A DNA stretch of 11,210 nt from Granulicella sp. (GTDB taxonomy: Bacteria; Acidobacteriota; Terriglobia; Terriglobales; Acidobacteriaceae): positions 1 to 11,210 of the forward strand of contig PKWK01000254.1 of NCBI GenBank assembly GCA_003133205.1, in the 5' to 3' direction. Shown piece after piece: positions 6,828-11,210 of this stretch. The first letter of the stretch is position 1; each line of letters begins with the position of its first letter. The translations under genes and the position numbers were made by a program. The notes under the pieces are model-generated. The model worked only from the letters and a program-made list of their open reading frames with translations. It made no database searches and was not told the origin of the DNA.

Positions 6828-6925
6828 TTCGAGTGCGGAGATGCCCTCATAGATATATTCGTTGGGCCGCGGGCGACCTCCGATAATGCGTTGAAGTGGG
6901 AAGCCTGCGTGAACGCCGGCCACGC
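6684..6925 (-). pseudogene. Oar-like TonB-dependent receptor fragment (plug domain), frameshifted
   Basis: On the reverse strand one frame reads 'GGRPRPNEYIYEGISALESE' followed directly by 'PGQVAFLPILDDIEEF', 'ADNVPAEFGLFNGGVGNVAT' and 'SGSNTI'. This is the plug-domain pattern of the large carboxypeptidase-regulatory/Oar-like receptors of Acidobacteria (NEY..EG.., F.PI.D.I.EF....N..PAEFG.FNGG..N..T.SGSN). Just upstream the matching 'FNALS' is in another frame, so a frameshift lies near 6880. No start, no barrel and no stop in the expected place are seen; only ~75 of ~1,000 residues survive. It overlaps the 3' end of the pnuT-like gene on the other strand and supplies that gene's extra tail. 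Confidence 0.8.
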
Positions 6926-7297
6926 CGCAGCATGCATGAAGACGATCGGACGCTCGCCTTGTTGAGCCAAGTGCTGCAACAATGCACATCGCCGGCGCAA
7001 TTCAGACTCCTAATGCTCTGCGCCTCATCTGGATCTCGACCATCTACCAAAATCATTGTGGGAGTTCAGTTGGTATACATTGCTTGTCCTCCCGAAGAAG
7101 CCCTTTAGGAATATCAACGTAACAGTAGAATCTGTCACGTTTGGCGGCTACCACAGAAGCAAGATTGTCTATCAATCGTCGTCAACTGATTGCCTGAGGT
7201 CCGCCGACATATCGCCGTAGTGACGGGCTACCCGGATGTGATCCGAGAAGGATCAGTGACGACAAACGCGTTTCGCCGACCTACGTCTGCACAGTGG
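6926..7297. other. gene-free stretch between pnuT region and msrA
   Basis: Short open frames occur on both strands, but none has a recognisable domain or ribosome binding site. A perfect 6-bp hairpin, TGATCC-GAGAA-GGATCA (7239-7255), lies 43 bases past the msrA stop but has no T-run on either strand. The stretch probably holds further decayed DNA beyond the receptor fragment. Confidence 0.45.
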
Positions 7298-7807
7298 TCA
7301 GGCCGCCCAATGCGGCAGGCGCCAATTTGGACGGACGAAATGGCAGGTATAACCATTCGGGTAGCGCTCCAGATAATCCTGATGGTCCGGTTCCGCCTCC
7401 CAAAATGTGCTGGCAGGCTCGACCTGGGTCACTACCTTACCTGGCCAAAGCTTTGCCGCATTGACATCAGCGATCGTCTCTTCTGACGCCTGTTTTTGCT
7501 GGTCGTTTGTATAGAAGATCGCGGAGCGATAGCTGGTGCCAGTGTCATTTCCTTGCCGGTTCAACGTAGTCGGATCATGAATTTGAAAGAAGAACTCAAG
7601 CAGCTTCCGATAGCTCAGTTTCTGAGGGTCGAAGACTACTTCCAACGCTTCCGCATGAGTCCCGTGATGGTGATAGGTCGCATTTGGGACATCGCCGCCT
7701 GTGTATCCCACTCGCGTGGAGATTACGCCGTGATAGCGGCGTAACAGATCCTGCATTCCCCAGAAGCAACCACCGGCAAGTATCGCTATTTCCCGTGATG
7801 AAGTCAT
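7298..7807 (-). CDS. msrA: peptide-methionine (S)-S-oxide reductase MsrA
   Basis: Reduces the S-epimer of methionine sulfoxide, free or in proteins, using thioredoxin, and so repairs oxidative damage in the cytoplasm. The protein is 169 residues, the normal size for a single-domain MsrA. The catalytic motif 'GGCFWGMQD' (C14) is followed by '[13 protein letters not shown]', '[13 protein letters not shown]', '[20 protein letters not shown]' and the C-terminal '[11 protein letters not shown]'. The only other cysteine is C155, a candidate resolving or thioredoxin-contact residue. The start at 7807 is chosen because a strong GGAGGAG lies 10 bases upstream; the ATG at 7834 would overlap msrB by 23 bases and lacks one. 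It begins 4 bases after the msrB stop, so the two are translated from one message, msrB first. Confidence 0.95.
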   Translation of the reverse strand: MTSSREIAILAGGCFWGMQDLLRRYHGVISTRVGYTGGDVPNATYHHHGTHAEALEVVFDPQKLSYRKLLEFFFQIHDPTTLNRQGNDTGTSYRSAIFYTNDQQKQASEETIADVNAAKLWPGKVVTQVEPASTFWEAEPDHQDYLERYPNGYTCHFVRPNWRLPHWAA

Positions 7808-7811
7808 ATCG

Positions 7812-8267
7812 CTACTTCTCCTCCGTCGGTTCAAACAATCTCAAATAGTCTCCGTAGCCTTCGCTCTCAAGTTCATCAGCAGGGATAAATCGTAATGACG
7901 CGGAGTTAATGCAGTAGCGCAGGCCACCGGCATCTGGAGGGCCATCATCAAAGATGTGGCCCAAATGGCTATCGCCGTGGCTAGAACGCACCTCGGCCCG
8001 TTCCATGCCATGAGATTTATCAAGCCGCTGCAATACATTTTCAGCGTCAAGTGGTTTTGTAAAGCTTGGCCAGCCACAGTCGCTTTCAAACTTATCGAGC
8101 GACGAGAACAGCGGCTCGCCTGAAACGATATCGACGTAGATACCTGGCTCATTGTGATCCCAATAGGAATTATCAAAGGGTCGTTCTGTTGCGCCTTGTT
8201 GTGTGACCCGAAACTGCTCGGGAGAAAGGCGCGATATTGCCTCGCTATCCTTCACGTAATTCGACAT
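7812..8267 (-). CDS. msrB: peptide-methionine (R)-S-oxide reductase MsrB, zinc-free type
   Basis: Reduces the R-epimer of methionine sulfoxide and so complements MsrA. The protein is 151 residues from the ATG at 8267, which has an ideal AGGAGG 7 bases upstream; an upstream frame extension to 8309 is not needed. Motifs: '[18 protein letters not shown]', '[12 protein letters not shown]' (C64), '[16 protein letters not shown]' and '[13 protein letters not shown]' (catalytic C119). The two CxxC zinc-binding pairs of the zinc-type MsrB are absent, leaving C64 and C119 as the only cysteines. These are the resolving and catalytic pair known from zinc-free enzymes. It is the first gene of the msrB-msrA operon. 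A copy of the 101-bp repeat begins 94 bases upstream of the start; whether it affects expression is unknown. Confidence 0.96.
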   Translation of the reverse strand: MSNYVKDSEAISRLSPEQFRVTQQGATERPFDNSYWDHNEPGIYVDIVSGEPLFSSLDKFESDCGWPSFTKPLDAENVLQRLDKSHGMERAEVRSSHGDSHLGHIFDDGPPDAGGLRYCINSASLRFIPADELESEGYGDYLRLFEPTEEK

Positions 8268-8361
8268 GTTCTTGCCTCCTGTCCTTAGCTCAATACGCAA
8301 ATGCGTCATTTAATCGTACAGCGTAAGCGAAAGGCCGCTGAGCACCTTTACAGCTTCCCAA

Positions 8362-8462
8362 GAGAGGTTCGGAGTTATGGGCTCAGCAGCGTGATTACGA
8401 ACATCCTGTGCAATAGTACGACGGACTCATTGCGGCTGGAGCCACGTCAGCAGAAGCTAGAA
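8362..8462 (+). repeat. 101-bp dispersed direct repeat, copy 2
   Basis: Partner of 1280-1380, with about 77% identity by hand count and no gaps; see copy 1 for the conserved blocks. It lies in the intergenic space between msrB (reverse) and the stress-protein gene (forward). Similarity ends after 8462. Terminal inverted repeats or a target duplication were not found. Confidence 0.8.
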
Positions 8463-8541
8463 ATATGCAGGAACTGGGTTCTTCTTCTGTGACGCGACAT
8501 TTTCTTACTTATGGCGGCAAGGTGGAGTCCGGCTATATTCC

Positions 8542-8565
8542 CGATGGCAGGATTGTCGGCCATCG
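8542..8565. repeat. short inverted repeat upstream of the stress-protein gene
   Basis: CGATGGC (8542-8548) and GCCATCG (8559-8565) are perfect 7-bp arms around a 10-base spacer, about 100 bases before the stress-protein start. It could be an operator or a leader hairpin. There is no T-run, so a terminator is unlikely. Such an element can also arise by chance. Confidence 0.35.
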
Positions 8566-8661
8566 AGGTGTGGGGGACTGCTAGCACTGTCAATGAATGA
8601 AGTGTAGGAAGATTGAGCGCTCAGGCCATCCAATACGTCGTACGAACGCGGGATTTTTCAA

Positions 8662-9672
8662 ATGAAGCAGGTTGTAACTAGGCTTCTCGAGCCAGCTCAG
8701 ACGATACTGCAGGGGGATCATGCTGCAGAGACGAGTCATATTTTACCGAGAGGCAGTTTCAGTCAGTATGCCAAGGAAGTACAGCCCATAATGCATGTTC
8801 GCAGGATTCTCTTCCCAATCGCATTTTCCGATGCGGCCGCTGCCATGGCTCCCTCAGTCAGAGAGGTGGCCGAGCGGTTCAAAGCTACAGTCACGGTGTT
8901 GCACGCTGTTAACCTCGTCCCCGAATACATTCAGGGACCCTCCCTCGACGAACCCTGTAGTCCGAATGAGGGGCCAAGCTTCCTCTCTCCAGCACTCCAG
9001 TATCTACGCAATGAAGAAGCATGGCGCCTAGGGGAATTCTCTCGTGCCCATTTCTCAAGCATTGACTACAGGGAGAGAATCGAAGATGGTGATCCAGCAA
9101 CAGTCATCAAATGGGTCGCAAAGTGCGAGAATACGGATCTGATTATGATGCCCACCAGAGGGCTGGGTAGGTTCCGTCGTCTGCTCGGGGGCTCGGCTAC
9201 GTCGAAGATCCTGCACGATATCGCCTGCCCTGTGTGGACGAATGTCCGCAAGCGTGAGCCGGCATCGATTGTTCTTGGCGGATATCGCTCGATCCTATGT
9301 GCGGTAGGAGTCAACTCTGAGAAGGATCATGTATTCAAAGCCGCAAGCCTTTTCGCCCGGACATACGGCGCAAGGGTGTGCCTCTTGCACATCCAGTCGT
9401 CATACGATAAGCGGAATCGGCAGTCGACTGCCCAATCTATCCGTAGCAGCTTCGAGCGAGCGTGCAGTCCCGACGGAAGCGGTATAGCTCCGGAGGCTTC
9501 TGTGCGAATCCTCGACGGAAAGATACCGGAGGGTATTCGCCGAATTGCTGATGATGAAGGGGCGGATCTGCTGATTGTCGGCCGCGGACATGCAAGAGAG
9601 AGCTTCTCGCGCGCATGGTCGCATCTGTATGCGATCATTCGTGGATCACCATGTCCGGTTCTAAGTGTGTGA
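8662..9672 (+). CDS. tandem universal stress protein (two UspA domains)
   Basis: A cytoplasmic protein with two Usp domains. The first, residues ~46-195, begins 'VRRILFPIAFSD' and has 'TDLIMMPTRG' and 'FRRLLGGSATSKILHDIACPV'. The second, residues ~207-336, begins 'YRSILCAVGVNS' and ends 'ADLLIVGRGHARESFSR' then 'AIIRGSPCPVLSV'. In domain 1 the nucleotide-binding signature GxxG-x9-G(S/T) appears as PTRG-x9-GS, so the first glycine is replaced; domain 2 has no complete signature. ATP binding may therefore be weak or lost. Family role: survival under stress; no enzymatic reaction is assigned. The start is uncertain. ATG 8662 has a weak ribosome binding site and adds 43 residues with no Usp homology, whereas ATG 8791 has AAGGAAG about 11 bases upstream and begins directly at the Usp fold. 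Confidence 0.9.
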   Translation: MKQVVTRLLEPAQTILQGDHAAETSHILPRGSFSQYAKEVQPIMHVRRILFPIAFSDAAAAMAPSVREVAERFKATVTVLHAVNLVPEYIQGPSLDEPCSPNEGPSFLSPALQYLRNEEAWRLGEFSRAHFSSIDYRERIEDGDPATVIKWVAKCENTDLIMMPTRGLGRFRRLLGGSATSKILHDIACPVWTNVRKREPASIVLGGYRSILCAVGVNSEKDHVFKAASLFARTYGARVCLLHIQSSYDKRNRQSTAQSIRSSFERACSPDGSGIAPEASVRILDGKIPEGIRRIADDEGADLLIVGRGHARESFSRAWSHLYAIIRGSPCPVLSV

Positions 9673-10134
9673 TGCACACTCAGTGAAATGCACTTGTGCC
9701 TCGCCGAAATAACGATCTGCTCTTGAATCAGTCAGGCAAATAGTAGCCCGTTTCGCCGGCTTTTCCGTGTCAATGTCAGACTGGCCGGAGACTCCCACCT
9801 GCTGAGGCTCCTGTCTATTGTGCGAAACGGTGCCCGTAGGCTCCGGCCCACAGTCATTGATAGTGATTCTGGGTGATGGCTGTCGAATGGTAGGGCTACG
9901 ACCAACAAAAGGCTTCGATCACAGTGCCTCATCCTACACGACTACGAGTCCCTGGACGATTCTCTCGTCGATGCCTTCCGTCGTCATCTGTTCCATCCGT
10001 TCCACTGAGTGTGATGCCGTCCTCCCAAAACTGGAACGGGCAACTCCAAGCCGATCTGCCGGTAATTTGACCCGTTCTATACACTTTTTGTCGTTCACTA
10101 TTCACAGCCGTTCGCGCAGCGATGCGCGGATGAT
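9673..10134. other. gene-free stretch between the stress protein and nsrR
   Basis: No credible gene was found on either strand. Open frames of 60-126 codons are present but rich in Ser/Arg, without motifs or ribosome binding sites. A 6-bp hairpin (AGTGTG 9664-9669 with CACACT 9675-9680) overlaps the stop codon of the stress-protein gene but lacks a T-run. The stretch may hold decayed coding DNA that I cannot identify. Confidence 0.45.
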
Positions 10135-10569
10135 CTACGGGAATGACAGCAGTTTTCGCAACTTGGCGCGCGGTGCCGTCAGATCTGCGAGCGTATAGCC
10201 ATCCAACACCTCGAGAAACGCAGCACGCGCATCTTTCATTGCGCTGAGCAGCCGACAGTTCGGCAAGATAGGGCAGGAGGCGTCAAGAGGGTGCATGCAT
10301 GGCACGAGACCCATGTCGGGTTCCATCTGACGCACGACCTCTCCCACGTTGATCTCCGCCGCTGGCCGGGCCAGACACAAGCCACCATTCTTTCCACGGG
10401 TTGTGCTGACGTAGCCCTTAAGCCCGAGCTGATGGGTCACCTTGACTAGATGGTTCTGCGAAATCCCATAGCTCCCGGCGACTTTTGCAATCGTCGTCAG
10501 CCCGTCCCCCTGAACAGCGAGGTACATCAGAAGCCTCAGAGAGAAATCGGTGTAAGCGGTTAGTCGCAA
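10135..10569 (-). CDS. nsrR: Rrf2-family regulator, NsrR-type nitric-oxide sensor
   Basis: A 144-residue DNA-binding repressor. NsrR holds an Fe-S cluster that nitric oxide destroys, which releases target genes. The N-terminus 'MRLTAYTDFSLRLLMYLAVQ' matches the family closely. A winged helix-turn-helix follows ('GISQNHLVKVTHQLGLKGYV', residues 35-54, then 'TTRGKNGGLCLARP'). The cluster cysteines are C91, C99 and C105, spaced x7 and x5, near the x5/x5 of Streptomyces NsrR. D8, the fourth ligand known there, is also present, so a [4Fe-4S] sensor is plausible. IscR would usually show tighter Cys spacing. The start is TTG at 10569, fixed by the family N-terminus, with AAGGTGA about 10 bases upstream. 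It is divergent from the cytochrome b gene and shares with it a 135-bp control region containing an NsrR-like site, so it probably represses itself as well. Confidence 0.88.
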   Translation of the reverse strand: MRLTAYTDFSLRLLMYLAVQGDGLTTIAKVAGSYGISQNHLVKVTHQLGLKGYVSTTRGKNGGLCLARPAAEINVGEVVRQMEPDMGLVPCMHPLDASCPILPNCRLLSAMKDARAAFLEVLDGYTLADLTAPRAKLRKLLSFP

Positions 10570-10627
10570 GTTCTTTGTTCACCTTTTGAAGCGTTTGATA
10601 TGTCGTATTACGACCGTCAATTCTGAT

Positions 10628-10650
10628 AAGGTGTATATAGAATACATGTT
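10628..10650. promoter_or_regulatory. NsrR operator, 23-bp imperfect palindrome
   Basis: The half-sites AAGGTGTATAT (10628-10638) and AACATGTATTC (reverse strand of 10640-10650) flank a central A at 10639. Each matches the known NsrR half-site AAGATGYATTT at 9 of 11 positions, with the expected 11-1-11 layout. The site lies 58 bases from the nsrR start and 54 from the cytochrome b start. It also covers an AT-rich TATATAGAAT stretch that could be a -10 element for the + strand gene. This consensus is best known from proteobacteria, so its use here is an inference strengthened by the adjacent nsrR gene. Confidence 0.7.
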
Positions 10651-10704
10651 TGGTTGGATCGCAGCGCACAAGGCCTGAAACACCCGTTTGCATGAGGTAG
10701 ATCC

Positions 10705-11210
10705 TTGATTCCTTTCGACGCCGCACATCAGGCCGTTCACTATCCAGAGGATCGCCGCTTTCGCGTCTGGCTGAGTTCGCGAGCCCTCTTGATCGCCTTC
10801 GCGCTTGTGCTTGGACCGCTCTTGCTTGCGTGGCTGCAACATGCGATCTTCGGACTGCCTCACCTTGGACCTTCCTCGGCTTCTGCCGAAGGTACTCCGA
10901 GCGGGCCCCATGGCTTTCCCTTCTGGGTTCGCTGGAGCCACTTTTCGAATCTGTTCTTCCTTTTCATGCTCATCCGCAGTGGCCTCTCCATCTTGATGGA
11001 TCATCCGCGGCTTTACTGGAACGACCATTGCACACCGGGAACGGAGTGGATCCGGTTCACGCCCTTGGAAGTGCCGAAAGACCGCATGTGGACCGCGAAG
11101 GATGACGCCCGCTATCTCTCGCCGCTGGTGTCGACCCCGGGCTACCGTCATATGGTGGGGATTGCACGCTCGTGGCACTTCATCACGGTTTACGGCTTTG
11201 TGCTAACCGG
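10705..11210 (+). CDS. membrane cytochrome b (b561-like) subunit, 3' end outside window
   Basis: The first 168 residues of an integral membrane di-heme cytochrome b of the b561/formate-dehydrogenase-gamma-like class. Such proteins usually pass quinone electrons to or from a molybdopterin oxidoreductase partner. Hydrophobic segments lie at ~28-46 and ~80-97, and a third begins near 155. H79 ('RWSHFSNLFF') and H158 ('RSWHFITV') are candidate heme ligands. Between them is a long soluble loop with 'DHPRLYWNDHCTPGTEWIRF' and 'KDDARYLSPL'. The start is TTG at 10705: a TGA at 10693-10695 closes the frame upstream, GAGGT (10694-10698) is 6 bases before it, and no other in-frame start precedes the first membrane segment. 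The intergenic NsrR-like site suggests induction by nitric oxide or nitrite stress. I could not see the partner subunit, so the substrate is unknown; a molybdopterin oxidoreductase may follow or be fused. Confidence 0.82.
   Translation, partial: MIPFDAAHQAVHYPEDRRFRVWLSSRALLIAFALVLGPLLLAWLQHAIFGLPHLGPSSASAEGTPSGPHGFPFWVRWSHFSNLFFLFMLIRSGLSILMDHPRLYWNDHCTPGTEWIRFTPLEVPKDRMWTAKDDARYLSPLVSTPGYRHMVGIARSWHFITVYGFVLT

Noticed and set aside
7239..7255. Rho-independent terminator for msrBA
   Set aside because: The 6-bp stem is perfect, but no T-run follows on the msrA strand and the stem is short.
7190..7486. 98-codon open frame with a response-regulator-like 'VVTGYPD' string
   Set aside because: The resemblance covers only a few residues, and the second half is antisense to msrA.
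9818..10198. 126-codon forward open frame
   Set aside because: It is serine- and arginine-rich with no recognisable motif or ribosome binding site, and its 3' end is antisense to nsrR.
1..11210. CRISPR array, tRNA or rRNA gene
   Set aside because: No regularly spaced repeats, tRNA cloverleaf signature or conserved rRNA sequence was noticed on either strand.

Overview
The window looks like an accessory, rearranged stretch of a bacterial chromosome, probably from an acidobacterium of the Terriglobia/Acidobacteriaceae type. That assignment is an inference. It rests on the style of the nitrite/sulfite reductase N-terminus, a fragment of the Oar-like TonB-dependent receptors that are abundant in that group, the tandem universal stress protein with an 'MMPTRG' motif, and the outer-membrane, Gram-negative gene content. 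No rRNA, tRNA or CRISPR array is visible.

Layout. Positions 1-621 are the right end of an IS630-family element. It has inserted at a CTAG site inside a reverse-strand assimilatory nitrite/sulfite reductase gene, of which only the first ~115 codons remain (619-966). After a gene-poor stretch come copy 1 of a ~101-bp dispersed repeat (1280-1380), a small CxxC protein (1388-1627), and a frameshifted C-terminal fragment of mreB on the reverse strand (1862-~2215).

The centre is a thiamine-responsive transport operon on the + strand. A TPP riboswitch (2280-2367) and a hairpin that buries the Shine-Dalgarno sequence (2394-2422) precede a TonB-dependent outer-membrane receptor (2429-4750), an APH/choline-kinase-fold phosphotransferase (4781-5971) and a PnuC/PnuT-family inner-membrane transporter (6099-6827). 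The natural reading is a thiamine salvage system: the receptor crosses the outer membrane, the PnuT-type facilitator crosses the inner membrane, and the kinase traps the vitamin as a phosphate ester. The transporter gene runs at its 3' end into the antisense of a broken Oar-like receptor fragment, which gives it a foreign tail.

Downstream are a reverse-strand msrB-msrA pair (methionine sulfoxide repair), copy 2 of the 101-bp repeat (8362-8462) just upstream of it, and a tandem-domain universal stress protein (8662-9672). The last part is a divergent pair: a reverse-strand NsrR-type Rrf2 regulator (10135-10569) and a + strand membrane cytochrome b (10705 to the window end, partial). They share a 135-bp intergenic region holding a 23-bp site that closely matches the known NsrR operator. 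The cytochrome b operon is therefore probably under nitric-oxide control.

At least four broken or foreign pieces lie within 7 kb (IS-split reductase, mreB fragment, receptor fragment, diverged direct repeats around the thiamine operon). This suggests a region shaped by repeated insertion and deletion.
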